Source: Roseofilum reptotaenium CS-1145 (GTDB lineage: Bacteria > Cyanobacteriota > Cyanobacteriia > Cyanobacteriales > Desertifilaceae). From it: a stretch of DNA of 64,000 nucleotides. Under the pieces are notes generated by a model. That model did not search any database, was not told the DNA's origin, and saw only the letters and a list, made by a program, of their open reading frames with translations. Position numbers and translations under genes: made by a program. Of the stretch, positions 8,162-17,233 are shown in pieces (positions within the stretch are counted from its first letter, which is position 1; each line of letters begins with the position of its first letter). The stretch is taken from contig NZ_JAQMUE010000080.1 in assembly GCF_028330985.1 (NCBI RefSeq), positions 143,276-207,275 on the forward strand, written 5' to 3'.

Positions 8162-9082
8162 ATGTCTTTTAACATTAATCAAGGTCTGTTTCAACTTGAC
8201 TTCACCGACTTTCACGCCATCCTAGGAGTTCCCATCCAGGCAGACAGTCGGCAAATTCGCAAGCGCTATATGCGCATTGCAAAAAACCTCCATCCAGACA
8301 GTAGTTCCACGGGAACCCCAGAAGAAAAACAACAAGCCAGCCAAATCCTCTCCAAACTGGTGAACCCAGCCTATGAAAAACTTTCCCAGGAGAAAGAATA
8401 CAAAGAATATATGGTAATGTTGCGCCTGAAAGGCCAACAAGCGACTCAGCAAAACAGGAGTGAAACCTTACAAAGTGAGGCAGCAAAAAAACTTGCCCAA
8501 GCGAAGGACGTGGAAGTTGAGTATAAAAAAGCAATGGAGGATTTGGCGACTCAACAATACCAATCCTTAGATGACTTCAGTAAAATTACTGGGGAAATTA
8601 GCGAATTGAATATGGTTTACCTGATGCAGGTAGGGAGTTCAGGCGCAAAAGCAGCAAGTAAAACGAAAGCAGCTACTCCTCCCCCTCCTAAACCTGGAAA
8701 CCCACCGCCTCCTCCTGCACCGAAGCCTGAGAAAAAATCACCGATTGACGGCTATTATGGGCGAGCGAAGGAACTGGTTGAAAAAGGGAACTTCCCGAAA
8801 GCAATCCTAGAATTGCGGGATGCTCTGAAGTTAGAACCAACCAATAGTGATTGCCATAGCTTAATGGGTCTGATTTACCTCAAACAAGGGCAGAAAACCA
8901 TGGCTAAAGTCCATCTCAACAAAGCTCTCGAAGGCGATCCCAAACATGCGGAAGCTCTAGAATCCCAGAAAAAACTAGAAGCGTTGATGAAAAAACGCAC
9001 GGATGCGAGCAAAACCGATCAAAAAGCCAGTCAAGGGATTAAGATATTCGGGATTACGATTGGTGGTGGAAAGAAAAAGTAA
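8162..9082 (+). CDS. J-domain protein with C-terminal TPRs
   Basis: The protein is 306 residues. The J-domain is at about residues 14-80 (FHAILGVPIQADSRQIRKRY) and keeps the HPD tripeptide (LHPDS) needed to stimulate Hsp70/DnaK. A coiled-coil-like stretch follows, then a proline-rich linker (PPPPKPGNPPPPP, about 170-190) and two TPR units (about 198-265: YYGRAKELVEKGNFPKAILEL, then SLMGLIYLKQGQKTMAKVHL). It is a type III J protein, probably a DnaK adaptor that binds clients by its TPRs. Its TAA overlaps the hisZ ATG (TAATG), so the two are translationally coupled. Confidence 0.92.
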   Translation: MSFNINQGLFQLDFTDFHAILGVPIQADSRQIRKRYMRIAKNLHPDSSSTGTPEEKQQASQILSKLVNPAYEKLSQEKEYKEYMVMLRLKGQQATQQNRSETLQSEAAKKLAQAKDVEVEYKKAMEDLATQQYQSLDDFSKITGEISELNMVYLMQVGSSGAKAASKTKAATPPPPKPGNPPPPPAPKPEKKSPIDGYYGRAKELVEKGNFPKAILELRDALKLEPTNSDCHSLMGLIYLKQGQKTMAKVHLNKALEGDPKHAEALESQKKLEALMKKRTDASKTDQKASQGIKIFGITIGGGKKK

Positions 9083-10317
9083 TGGTTTATCAGTCTGCTC
9101 CAGGGGCTAGGGATTTACTTCCCCTGGACGTTGCCCAAAAAAACTGGATTGAAGACCGTCTGTATCAAGTGTTTCATCAGTGGGGTTACCATCGGATTAT
9201 TACCTCAACGTTGGAGAGATTGGATACATTGATGGCAGGAGGCGCGATTAATCGCTCTACTGTGATTCAACTTCAGCAGGGTCAAGAAGAGTTAGGTTTG
9301 AGGCCGGAAGTGACGGCCTCCATTGCCCGGACTGCGGCAACTCGTAAATATTTTAACCGGGTGACTAATCCCAAGCGATTTTATTATAGTGCTAATGTTT
9401 TCGTGCGATCGCCGAAAGGAGACTATGGTCAGCAGCAGGAATTCTATCAAGCCGGAGTAGAATTGTTGGGTGCTGGTGGAGTAGCGGCTGATGCTGAGAT
9501 CTTATTATTACTGGCGGATTGCCTACAAGCCCTAGAATTCAGTTTAGATCAATGGGTTTGGGTGATTGGAGAAGCCGGATTAACCCAGTCTCTGTTATCC
9601 TCATTCCCAGCAGAATATCAAAAACCGATCCGAGAGGCGATCTCCAGTCTAGATTATATTGCCTTACAACAGCTCGATCTCCCTGAAGACTTACAGCAAC
9701 GGGCACAACTACTTTTCAACCTTCGAGGAGAACCCTCCCAAGTCTTCCAGAAATTAACCGCTCTCGATCTGACTCCAGAAGAACAGAGTAAATTAGAAAA
9801 CTTAAAAACCTTAATCGACCTGCTACAAGAGAGTCGCCCCAATCAACCCCCTTTACCGATTATTGTGGATTTGAGTTTAATTCGCACCTTTGATTATTAC
9901 AGTGGCATTGTCTTTGAAGTGGCCAGTCGCCAGGGTACAGAGGTAAAAATCCTCGGTCAAGGGGGACGCTACGATCAATTGGTAGCTGTGTATCATCCTC
10001 AACATGAAAGCTTGCCCGGTATTGGCTTTTGTCTGAATATCGAAGCCTTGCAACAAGTGCTTCAAGGGGGCGATCGCCTGCCGACCGAAATTCCCGCCAG
10101 CGACTGCCTCGTGGTTCCCTTAACTCATCGAGCGTTGGGCGCTGCATTCACCTATGCCGAAACCTTGCGCTCTCAAACGCCCAGTATTCGAGTCCAGGTA
10201 AACTTACTAGAATGGGAAACTCAAGAAGCGGTTAAAAACTATGCCAAAGAGCGGCGGATTCACCAAATTGCTTGGATAGATGCCCAAGGTAACCCCCAGA
10301 TTGAATCGATTTCCTAG
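9082..10317 (+). CDS. hisZ: ATP phosphoribosyltransferase regulatory subunit
   Basis: The 411-residue protein resembles the histidyl-tRNA synthetase catalytic core but is not a synthetase. HisZ complexes with short HisG for the first step of histidine biosynthesis. The start VYQSAPGARDLLP is the HisZ/HisRS opening; LGLRPEVTASIARTA is motif 2-like, and RTFDYYSGIVFEV and GGRYDQL are retained. A HisRS would normally carry a C-terminal anticodon-binding domain with a longer insertion; the tail here is short and divergent. Start overlaps the upstream stop (TAATG). Confidence 0.93.
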   Translation: MVYQSAPGARDLLPLDVAQKNWIEDRLYQVFHQWGYHRIITSTLERLDTLMAGGAINRSTVIQLQQGQEELGLRPEVTASIARTAATRKYFNRVTNPKRFYYSANVFVRSPKGDYGQQQEFYQAGVELLGAGGVAADAEILLLLADCLQALEFSLDQWVWVIGEAGLTQSLLSSFPAEYQKPIREAISSLDYIALQQLDLPEDLQQRAQLLFNLRGEPSQVFQKLTALDLTPEEQSKLENLKTLIDLLQESRPNQPPLPIIVDLSLIRTFDYYSGIVFEVASRQGTEVKILGQGGRYDQLVAVYHPQHESLPGIGFCLNIEALQQVLQGGDRLPTEIPASDCLVVPLTHRALGAAFTYAETLRSQTPSIRVQVNLLEWETQEAVKNYAKERRIHQIAWIDAQGNPQIESIS

Positions 10318-10484
10318 AGTAGGGGCGAAACATTTTTTACCCCTACCATACCTTCGCCTTTTTGCAGTAGGTTAGCTTTCACTGGGCTGAACAAGGGAGA
10401 ACCCGTCCCTTGCCTTCTAAAGATTGGCGAAGGTATTGCCCGACTCACCCTATTGATGAACCTTACCCGATCGACAGAAACACC

Positions 10485-10715
10485 ATGCCTCATACCATTG
10501 TTACTAATATTTGTGAAGGAGTCGCCGACTGTGTAGAAGCGTGTCCCGTGGCTTGCATTCACCCCGGCCCGGGTAAAAATACGAAAGGAACGGATTGGTT
10601 TTGGATTGACTTCGATACTTGTATTGACTGTGGAATTTGTTTAGAAGTTTGCCCAGTAGAAGGGGCAATTCTGGATGAAGAAAAGCCAGAATTGCAAAAA
10701 ACGCCCTCTCTCTGA
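10485..10715 (+). CDS. Ferredoxin with two 4Fe-4S motifs
   Basis: The ATG at 10485 gives 76 residues beginning MPHTIVTNICEGVADC; an in-frame TTG further upstream is unlikely. Two clusters are indicated: cysteines in CEGVADCVEACPVAC, and CIDCGICLEVCPVEG (CxxCxxCxxxCP). A near-identical small ferredoxin is widespread in cyanobacteria and is often annotated from its similarity to oxidoreductase subunits. Soluble electron carrier; partner unknown. It is preceded by a 90-base spacer after hisZ and followed by a repeat-bearing spacer. Confidence 0.93.
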   Translation: MPHTIVTNICEGVADCVEACPVACIHPGPGKNTKGTDWFWIDFDTCIDCGICLEVCPVEGAILDEEKPELQKTPSL

Positions 10716-10736
10716 TGAGGAGATAGGGAATTACCC

Positions 10737-10774
10737 ATTGCCTACTGCCTGTTGCCTACTGCCTATTGCCTCAT
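10737..10774. repeat. Heptad repeat (TGCCTAC/TGCCTAT) directly before a start codon
   Basis: Five degenerate units of TTGCCTA[CT]/TGCCTGT run up to the ATG at 10775 with only a few bases left. This is a short tandem repeat typical of cyanobacterial spacers. It leaves no purine-rich Shine-Dalgarno sequence for the next gene. Confidence 0.7.
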
Positions 10775-11866
10775 ATGACTCTTGCCCAATTTTGTCAAAA
10801 TTTAGGAGATCCGAAAGTCTATTATTCCCAAGTGGCGACGGCTACGGGTGGGGTGGTGGCTAGTATTTTGGCTTGGCATATTCTACAACGACAGGGCGAT
10901 CGCTCTGACAACTGGATCAGAATCAATGGTCAAGACCTCACAGCTCAAACGGGCTTAACTGAGGCAGAACAGCAACTAGCTCGCCAACAGTTAGCCCAAA
11001 AAGGATTGCTCGAAGAGCGTCTTGTACCGGGTAGAGGGGATATAGTCGATATGCGCCTTAACCTGGAACAGCTAGAAATGGCTCTTCAGCCTGGAGAAAC
11101 GCGTGCTTCTTCACCTCCTGCTGACCCTTATTTTCCGGCAAAACGCCAGCCGATCGCAGTTAGTGTCACTCCCCATTACCAATTTACCGGCCCTTGGACT
11201 TCTCAAGAACAATTTGAAGCTTTTCAGTCCCAACTTCTAGAGTATGCCAAACAAAAAGGCTTAGACAATCCATCGGGATGGATGTTTAAGATTGTCGATG
11301 GACTCACCAAAGGCATGATTTCACCCTTTTGGGAGGAGTTTATCAGCGATCGCCCCTTGGGGTCGAGTCAGCAAGTCAAACGGGATTGGGAAATTGAACC
11401 GGGAGTGCCTTATCCTGCCTTTGAAGAAGAACGGATTCAATATTATGTCCAGAAGAGAGAACCCCTAGAAGTCGCTGTTTCCAAAGCACGAGCTGACTTA
11501 AGAAAACCCGTATTGGCTCAAGATTTATGGGCAGGATTTCTGCGAAAGTGCGATCGCCTCGCCGATCGAGCGCTGAAAGCCAAACAACAAGGCTTAAGCA
11601 CGCCCTATCTACCTCCTTCGTTTACTCAACGACCCGAAATTACCAAAGAACAGGTGATGGAGAAATTATTACAAGTTTCTGCCCCGAGCGCCTTACCTGA
11701 ATCTGAACCTTCTGGCGATCAAGACAGTTCCCCGTCCCTAGAGCAATTGCAAAAAGCCTATCAAAGTCCCCTGGGACGCAGTTGGGTCAAACAGCAACTC
11801 CAGCAACATCCCGAATGGGGATATGAGATTATTGATAATCAAGTGCAACCCTCGTTGCCCTTTTAG
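10775..11866 (+). CDS. Hypothetical protein, winged-helix-like N-terminus
   Basis: The ATG at 10775 (MTLAQFCQNLGDPKVYYSQV) gives 363 residues. The region of about residues 15-105 reads like a winged-helix/replication-initiator domain (VYYSQVATATGG, then TAQTGLTEAEQQLARQQLAQKG for the HTH, then a beta wing). The middle (about 130-210) contains aromatic-rich segments without a recognised domain. The last 40 residues (LQKAYQSPLGRSW, then HPEWGYEIIDNQV) share a WGYxII motif with the small protein encoded at 12049. I do not recognise a named family; a DNA-binding role is inferred only from the N-terminus. Confidence 0.75.
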   Translation: MTLAQFCQNLGDPKVYYSQVATATGGVVASILAWHILQRQGDRSDNWIRINGQDLTAQTGLTEAEQQLARQQLAQKGLLEERLVPGRGDIVDMRLNLEQLEMALQPGETRASSPPADPYFPAKRQPIAVSVTPHYQFTGPWTSQEQFEAFQSQLLEYAKQKGLDNPSGWMFKIVDGLTKGMISPFWEEFISDRPLGSSQQVKRDWEIEPGVPYPAFEEERIQYYVQKREPLEVAVSKARADLRKPVLAQDLWAGFLRKCDRLADRALKAKQQGLSTPYLPPSFTQRPEITKEQVMEKLLQVSAPSALPESEPSGDQDSSPSLEQLQKAYQSPLGRSWVKQQLQQHPEWGYEIIDNQVQPSLPF

Positions 11867-11882
11867 GGGAATTAAGGATGTT

Positions 11883-11902
11883 CCCTTCGACTCCGCTCAG
11901 GG
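11883..11902. repeat. Dispersed palindromic repeat (CTTCGACTCCGCTCAG core)
   Basis: CCCTTCGACTCCGCTCAGGG has short inverted ends (CCCT/AGGG). A second copy of the core, CTTCGACTTCGCTCAG, lies inside the AMP-ligase gene at 15359. This repeat core is common in bacterial genomes, including cyanobacteria. Confidence 0.7.
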
Positions 11903-12004
11903 AGCAGTGGGGTTTCATGCGTCATTTTTGGCGATCGCTCAAAGTCTCGTGGAGAGAGGATTTTATCCTTTTTTCAAAAGTTAACTTTTAATAATACGAT
12001 CAAA

Positions 12005-12048
12005 CCCCCCTATCTCCCTATTCCCCATCCCCCCATCCCCCATTCCCC
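12005..12048. repeat. Pyrimidine-rich heptad repeat abutting a start codon
   Basis: Units of the type CTATCTCC, CTATTCCC and CATCCCC are tandemly repeated and end at the ATG at 12049. It is the strand-complement of the GGGGAATA repeats seen upstream of mogA and petN. No Shine-Dalgarno sequence remains. Confidence 0.7.
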
Positions 12049-12291
12049 ATGGAACCGTTACATCAAATCGATTCCCTACTTCCAGGAAGACCCAAAATCG
12101 GCCCTGAGCAGCGTCAAAAACAGGCTCAGGAGCGTCGAGAGCTGGAAAAACAAGAAGGATATCAAAAGCTGATCGACTTGTGCGCGATCGCCGAACCAGA
12201 AGCCGCTCAACGACTGGCAGCCGCTAATTCCCATTGGGGATATAAAATTATCAATGGTTGGGTGCATAACCAGACTGAGGACGTAGAATAG
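12049..12291 (+). CDS. Small hypothetical protein with WGYxII C-terminal motif
   Basis: This 80-residue, charged, mostly helical protein opens with a segment around RPKIGPEQRQKQAQERREL and ends with an alanine-rich helix (EPEAAQRLAAANSHWGYKIINGWV). The SHWGYKIINGWV tail matches the C-terminal PEWGYEIIDNQV of the protein encoded just upstream, suggesting a shared small domain or duplication. A run of pyrimidine repeats precedes the start. Function unknown. Confidence 0.65.
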   Translation: MEPLHQIDSLLPGRPKIGPEQRQKQAQERRELEKQEGYQKLIDLCAIAEPEAAQRLAAANSHWGYKIINGWVHNQTEDVE

Positions 12292-12457
12292 TCGCTTCAG
12301 GAGAATCCAGTGTGTTTTACAATAGAGAAAACCTGAATTTAAGTTGACTTTTCTCAGATACTCCCTTCAAGAGAGATAAAATTATAAAATTACTCTTGGA
12401 TAACTGTGGCGATCGCTGGCTCCATAATCTAGCCTTCACTCGTACAACCGCTCCTGA

Positions 12458-14419
12458 ATGTTGTTCTCGTCTTCTTCCGTGTCTAGATCGTATGCATCTG
12501 CCAATGAACAAATGGATCAGATTCAATTATCTTTGCCCCTCGGAAATATCTTACTGGTCGATCGCCAATCCCAAGGATTTGAGGATTTAGCTCACCGATT
12601 CAGTCAAGAAGGATATACGCTGCGCCATATTCCTAATCCTCTGATGGCGCTAATGATTGCCCGATCCACTCAGCCGGATTTGATTATTCTTAAAGTGAGC
12701 GAGATTCAATCGGAAGATCGCGATCTGTGTTTAAAACTGAAAGAAAATATCAAAACCTGTGAAATTCCGGTCGTTTTAATTGCCGATCATCGGCTAGAGG
12801 TTCAATCCGAAACCTTGATTGCTATGGGGGTTTTTGATTGTATTTTTAGTGGCTATAATGAACCCGAAACGATTATTCGATTGAAAACCCAGCTTAAAAT
12901 CCAGAGCTTAAGTAAAAAGATTAAACAGCAACAAGCGTGTTTGCAGCAAGAAATCCGCGATCGCCAAGCGGCCCAAGCCCAAGTCGAACAACTCAACCTG
13001 GAACTAGAACGACGGGTGCAAGAGCGGACTGCACGACTAGAGGAAGCCAATCAGGAACTGAAAAAGGAAATTATTGAACGTCACAAAGTTCAGAAACGCC
13101 TCCATCATCAAGCCTATTATAGTAACTTGACGGGATTGCCCAATCGGACGTTATTCTTAGAGCGATTGGAAGATGCCGTCAGCCGGCAAAACCATCAACC
13201 TGATTATCGATTTGCTGTCTTGTTTATTGATGGCGATCGCTTCAAAGTCATCAATGACTCTTTAGGTCACGCGATCGGGGATCAATTGATTGTTGCCATG
13301 GCTCGCCGCTTGGAAAGCTTAACCCGTCTAATCGATACGTTAGCCCATTTAGGGGGAGATGAATTTGCAATCTTACTCGAAGAAATTCGCAACTTAGAAG
13401 AAGTTACCGATATTGCCCAACAAATTCATCAAGAATTCTTGGCTGCCTTGCATGTGGATCAACACACAGTCTACCTTAATATCAGTACTGGGATTACCTT
13501 CTATATTGGAGAAGAACGCCCTCCTCAAGAGATTCTCCGAGATGCAGAAACGGCGATGTACCGGGCAAAAGTTTTAAAGCAAGGAAGCTATCAGATTTTT
13601 GACTCAGCCATGCACGCCAATGCTGTATCTTTGCTGCGGCTAGAAATGGATTTACGGCAAGCCCTAAAATGCCATGAGTTTTACCTGCAATATCAGCCGA
13701 TTGTTTCCTTGAAAACGGGTAGAATAACCGGTTTTGAAGCCCTCGTGCGCTGGCAACATCCAGAGCAAGGATTTAGACCTCCCAATGAATTTATTCCAGC
13801 GGCTGAAGAAACCGGGTTAATTGTCCCCATAGGCCGTTGGATCTTAAAAGAAGCCTGTCAACAACTGAGAATTTGGCAAGAGCGTTATCTCCAATATTTT
13901 CCCATCACAATTAGCATTAACCTTTCCACCAAGCAATTCTTACAGGCAGACTTGGTTGAGCAACTCGATAAGATATTGCAAGGGGTGGAAATTGATGGCA
14001 ACTTAATCAAGCTGGAAATTACGGAAAGTGTGATTATGGAAAATGATAAATCAGAAGGGTTGATTGAACAGTTTCAAGACCGCCAAATTCGCGTATGCTT
14101 AGATGATTTTGGCACGGGTTATTCTTCTCTGAGCTATCTTCAGCGCTTAAAAGTAGATACCTTGAAAATTGACCGCTCGTTTATTCGAGATTTGGATGAA
14201 AATGAAGATAATTTGAAAATTGTCGAAGCAATTATTACCCTAGCTCATCAATTGGGTATGGATGTGACGGCTGAAGGGGTGGAAACCATAGAGCAAATCA
14301 AACAATTACAAGTTCTAGGGTGTGAAATGGCTCAAGGGTACTTTTTTGCCAAACCCTTGGATCATGAGCGCGCTGCACAGCTTATTGTTAACCCTCCCCA
14401 ATGGTTGCAGGAGGAGTAA
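12458..14419 (+). CDS. Receiver-like / GGDEF / EAL cyclic-di-GMP protein
   Basis: The protein is 653 residues (or 635 from the internal ATG at 12512). Domains in order: receiver-like (about 28-145), in which the phosphoacceptor position is Lys79 (LIILKV) and the acidic pocket is reduced (LLVDRQ), so it is probably not phosphorylated; a coiled coil (about 150-212); GGDEF (about 215-380) with intact GGDEF at 299-303 and an RxxD inhibitory site (RLID, 290-293); and EAL (about 395-645) with [21 protein letters not shown] and [11 protein letters not shown] all conserved. Phosphodiesterase activity is likely; cyclase activity is possible. Its stop overlaps the ATG of the AMP-ligase gene (TAATG), so the two are coupled. 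Confidence 0.95.
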   Translation: MLFSSSSVSRSYASANEQMDQIQLSLPLGNILLVDRQSQGFEDLAHRFSQEGYTLRHIPNPLMALMIARSTQPDLIILKVSEIQSEDRDLCLKLKENIKTCEIPVVLIADHRLEVQSETLIAMGVFDCIFSGYNEPETIIRLKTQLKIQSLSKKIKQQQACLQQEIRDRQAAQAQVEQLNLELERRVQERTARLEEANQELKKEIIERHKVQKRLHHQAYYSNLTGLPNRTLFLERLEDAVSRQNHQPDYRFAVLFIDGDRFKVINDSLGHAIGDQLIVAMARRLESLTRLIDTLAHLGGDEFAILLEEIRNLEEVTDIAQQIHQEFLAALHVDQHTVYLNISTGITFYIGEERPPQEILRDAETAMYRAKVLKQGSYQIFDSAMHANAVSLLRLEMDLRQALKCHEFYLQYQPIVSLKTGRITGFEALVRWQHPEQGFRPPNEFIPAAEETGLIVPIGRWILKEACQQLRIWQERYLQYFPITISINLSTKQFLQADLVEQLDKILQGVEIDGNLIKLEITESVIMENDKSEGLIEQFQDRQIRVCLDDFGTGYSSLSYLQRLKVDTLKIDRSFIRDLDENEDNLKIVEAIITLAHQLGMDVTAEGVETIEQIKQLQVLGCEMAQGYFFAKPLDHERAAQLIVNPPQWLQEE

Positions 14420-15987
14420 TGGTGAATATTGCCTATCGCCTGCAAGAACAGTGTCGTCAGTCTGGGGATTATCCGGCTATTATTACCCAGAAACAGTCGA
14501 TTTCTTTTTCTGAATTGGATATCGCTTCGAGTCGTGCGGCGGCTTATTTGCAAGAGTTGGGGTTAAAAGCAGGGGAGCGGCTTCTGGTATTTTTGCCCAT
14601 GTCTATCGATCTCTACATTGCCCTACTTGCGCTCTTCAAACTGGGCATTATTGCTATGTTTCTCGATCCTAGCGCTGGTCAAACTCATCTGGAACAATGT
14701 TGTCAGATAGCCCCTCCTCAAGGACTGCTGGCAACGCCAAAAGCTAGCTTGCTGCTGTTAAAATCTCCTGCTCTACGGCAGATCCCTCTGAAACTGGTTC
14801 CCCATATTTTTCTTCCGGGGCTTAAAAATTGGCAGCGTTGGCGGAGTTATCCTCCTTCACCAACTGTGCATCCAGCGATGGCTGAAACGGCTGCCTTGTT
14901 AACGTTTACCAGTGGTAGCACGGGGAAACCGAAAGCGGCTTTGCGTACCCATGGTTTTCTGCTCACCCAGCATCAAGTGTTAGCGCATCATCTGCATCAT
15001 CAACCCGGAGCGATCGATTTGACAACCCTGCCGATCTTTATTTTGGCGAATCTGGCTTCTGGAGTCACGAGTCTTATTCCTGCGGGGGACTTGAGAAAAC
15101 CGGGATTTGTTCATCCTGCTCCCATTTTGCGGCAAATTCAAACTCATCAACCCACAAGTACGGTTGCTTCTCCGGCATTTCTAGAGCGTCTGGTGAGCTA
15201 CTGCGGACAGCACAAGATGAGATTGGAGAGTTTCCAGCGTATTTTTACAGGGGGCGCTCCGGTTTTTCCTCAATTGTGCGATCGCCTGCAAAAATGTGCC
15301 AAAAGTGCCCAAATTATCCCCATGTATGGCTCCACGGAAGCCGAACCCATCGCCCATACTTCGACTTCGCTCAGTAACCATACTTCTTCTCCTTGCTCCC
15401 TAGGAGGACTATACGCAGGTCATCCTATACCGGAAATCAACCTAAAAATTATCCCCGACTCCTGGGGAACACCCATTGCGCCCCTGACTCCTGAAGCCTT
15501 TGCTGACTATACGTTACCGCCCCTGACTCCGGGAGAAATTGTGGTCAGTGGAGATCATGTTTTACCCGGTTATGTCAACGGAGAGGGGGATTTAGAAACC
15601 AAATTTTGTGTTGGTGATACCCCTTGGCATCGTACTGGAGATGCGGGGTATCTCGACGCTGAGGGGAATTTATGGCTGCTCGGCCGCACCCGTGCCAAGA
15701 TTGAGGACGATAAAGGGATACTCTATCCTTTAAGTGTAGAGGCGATCGCCCATCAATTCCCGGCGATCCAACGCGCCGCCCTAGTTAAGTATCACAACCA
15801 ACGCTGGCTAATTTTAGAATTAAATCCCCTACACCCGGCTGATGAACATCAATTCTCCCAGCTCAAATCAGCCCTAGAATTTGCCCAAATCGATGAAATC
15901 AAAATTGTATCTAAAATCCCCGTTGATGCCCGTCACAACGCCAAAATCAATTATCCTGCCTTGGAAAAAATCCTAGCTAAACTCTAG
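14419..15987 (+). CDS. AMP-dependent acyl/aryl-CoA synthetase-like ligase (OleC-like)
   Basis: Start set at the ATG at 14419, which overlaps the upstream stop and is preceded by GGAGGAG inside the previous gene. The 522-residue protein has the adenylation P-loop TFTSGSTGKPKAALRTHG, the aromatic-region motif YGSTEAEP, TGDAGYLD and the hinge GRTRAKIE. The regions ILANLASGVTSLIP and LERLVSYCGQHKMRLESFQRIFTGGAP are reminiscent of the OleC beta-lactone synthetase-like ligases, but a general fatty-acid or aryl-AMP ligase is also possible. A dispersed repeat core at 15359 is translated in frame as TSTSLSN. Coupling to a c-di-GMP enzyme gene is unusual. Confidence 0.88.
   Translation: MVNIAYRLQEQCRQSGDYPAIITQKQSISFSELDIASSRAAAYLQELGLKAGERLLVFLPMSIDLYIALLALFKLGIIAMFLDPSAGQTHLEQCCQIAPPQGLLATPKASLLLLKSPALRQIPLKLVPHIFLPGLKNWQRWRSYPPSPTVHPAMAETAALLTFTSGSTGKPKAALRTHGFLLTQHQVLAHHLHHQPGAIDLTTLPIFILANLASGVTSLIPAGDLRKPGFVHPAPILRQIQTHQPTSTVASPAFLERLVSYCGQHKMRLESFQRIFTGGAPVFPQLCDRLQKCAKSAQIIPMYGSTEAEPIAHTSTSLSNHTSSPCSLGGLYAGHPIPEINLKIIPDSWGTPIAPLTPEAFADYTLPPLTPGEIVVSGDHVLPGYVNGEGDLETKFCVGDTPWHRTGDAGYLDAEGNLWLLGRTRAKIEDDKGILYPLSVEAIAHQFPAIQRAALVKYHNQRWLILELNPLHPADEHQFSQLKSALEFAQIDEIKIVSKIPVDARHNAKINYPALEKILAKL
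15359..15374. repeat. Dispersed repeat core inside the AMP-ligase gene
   Basis: CTTCGACTTCGCTCAG repeats the core found in the spacer at 11886, with one substitution. It lies in frame just after the YGSTEAEP motif and adds a short polar loop, indicating insertion of a repeat unit tolerated by the enzyme. Confidence 0.6.
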
Positions 15988-16073
15988 GCAAGCCTGAATG
16001 AGCACAAACTGTTAACCCATGATTTAGAATCGCTATAGTTAAATCAATTGTCGTTCCATAGCTCCTTACTTCT

Positions 16074-16629
16074 ATGACAAACGTTCAAATTCCCTGGACA
16101 TCAGCCGATTTAGAACTGTTGCCCAATAACAATAACCGCTATGAAATTATCAATGGAGAATTGTACATAACCCACGCCCCCATTGGAAACATCAAAAAAC
16201 TATAGGTAAAATTTGCACAGTCCTAGAAAACTGGATAGCAACAACAGGAACAGGTGAATAATATTCAATCCAGGGCTAATCTTTACTGAGACCGATAATG
16301 TTATCCCCGATCTAGTTTGGATGACGAATGAGAGGTTAAACAAATCTGTTGATGAATCGGGTCATTTTATCGCGGCTCCAGAGTTAGTGGTTGAAGTGTT
16401 ATCGGAAAGTAAAGCTGATGTTCGTCGGGATAAAGAAAGCAAGTTTAAATTGTATTCTAATCAGGGCGTTCGGGAATATTGGATTGTGGACTGGCAATTA
16501 AAGACGGTAGAGGTTTATCGACGGGAACGAGCGAAGTTGGAATTAGTGATGATCTTATTAGAGGAAGATGAGATAACGTCTCCTTTGCTTCCGGATTTTT
16601 CTTGCAACGTCAATGCCTTTTTTACCTAA
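16074..16629 (+). pseudogene. Uma2 family (DUF820) endonuclease-like gene, frameshifted
   Basis: An ATG at 16074 opens TNVQIPWTSADLELLPNNN and NRYEIINGELYITHAP, the start of a Uma2 protein. The frame is then lost in a C-run near 16176 (one base short), recovers in the next frame (HWKHQKTIGKICTVLENW), and breaks again near 16258 (GGTGAATAATATTC). From about 16262 the third frame continues as GLIFTETDNVIPDLVWMTNERL, PELVVEVLSES and YWIVDWQLKTVEVY to a stop at 16629. Two single-base losses therefore disrupt a normal gene of about 185 codons. The C-terminal part retains the PD-(D/E)XK-like core. Sequencing error at the C-run cannot be excluded, but two breaks argue for decay. Confidence 0.8.
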
Positions 16630-16648
16630 GCGATCGCAATTCAAGTCA

Positions 16649-16686
16649 ACTAGATGACAGCCAATCGACTAGATGACAGCCAATCG
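16649..16686. repeat. Two-copy 19-base tandem repeat
   Basis: ACTAGATGACAGCCAATCG occurs at 16649-16667 and again, exactly, at 16668-16686. Each copy includes the ATGACAGCCAATCG that forms the start of the DUF6883-like remnant, so the remnant's start codon has been duplicated. Confidence 0.85.
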
Positions 16687-16789
16687 ACTGCCCAACCCTG
16701 AAAGTGCCATTATTGAAGATGCAAAACTGGCTAGCTATTGTCTTAATCCTAATCATGTAGATGGAAACCCTAAAATATTCCTCGTTTAG
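16673..16789 (+). pseudogene. N-terminal remnant of a DUF6883-like protein
   Basis: From the ATG at 16673, 38 codons read TANRLPNPESAIIEDAKLAS and YCLNPNHVDGNPKIF before a stop. The pattern LPNPExAII..xKLxxYxLNPxHxxG resembles the start of DUF6883 proteins, which are small companions of toxin-type genes and normally about 100 residues or more. The rest is missing: 16790-16969 has no further matching sequence and no other gene that I can see, only two HIP1-like GCGATCG sites. The family assignment is from memory of the motif and is moderate. Confidence 0.5.
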
Positions 16790-16969
16790 TGACTTGCTAT
16801 ATTCTGTAATGGAGCATAGACATAGCTGTTTAGAGCGATCGATTCTTGTCTGGATTAACACAAACATTTGAAGAGTGCGATCGCTTGACCATCCCCATCT
16901 GCTATTTGCTCGATGGAGATGCTACAATAAAGAATCATTGTCGTACAGTATTATTCCTACGAAAAGAGT

Positions 16970-17224
16970 ATGACTCACTTAAATCTAACCCTGCCAGAGT
17001 CTATCAATAACTTTGTTTGCCAGCAATCTACAAAAGAAGGTTACTCAAACGCCAATGACTATATCTTGAGCTTAATTACTCAAGCACAGAAACAAGCGGA
17101 ACAACGGTATTTAGAGCAACTCTTACTGGAAGGATTGAATAGCGGTACACCCATTGAAGTTACAGACGAATGGTGGGAAGAGAAAAGAAGTCAGTTAGTC
17201 GATAAAATCAATAATTTGTCCTAG
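16970..17224 (+). CDS. ParD-family antitoxin
   Basis: The 84-residue protein has a ribbon-helix-helix N-terminus (LNLTLPESINNFVCQQ, then EGYSNANDYILSLI) typical of ParD, followed by a C-terminal helix that would wrap the toxin (LLLEGLNSGTPIEVTDEWW). As in this family, it should repress its own operon and neutralise the downstream ParE. It starts 10 bases after an AAAAGAG purine stretch. The toxin gene begins 9 bases downstream. Confidence 0.92.
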   Translation: MTHLNLTLPESINNFVCQQSTKEGYSNANDYILSLITQAQKQAEQRYLEQLLLEGLNSGTPIEVTDEWWEEKRSQLVDKINNLS

Positions 17225-17233
17225 TTACGTTGT

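Noticed and set aside
16646..16867. Minus-strand small gene in the decayed region
   Set aside because: No start signal or family similarity. The plus strand carries the recognisable remnant.
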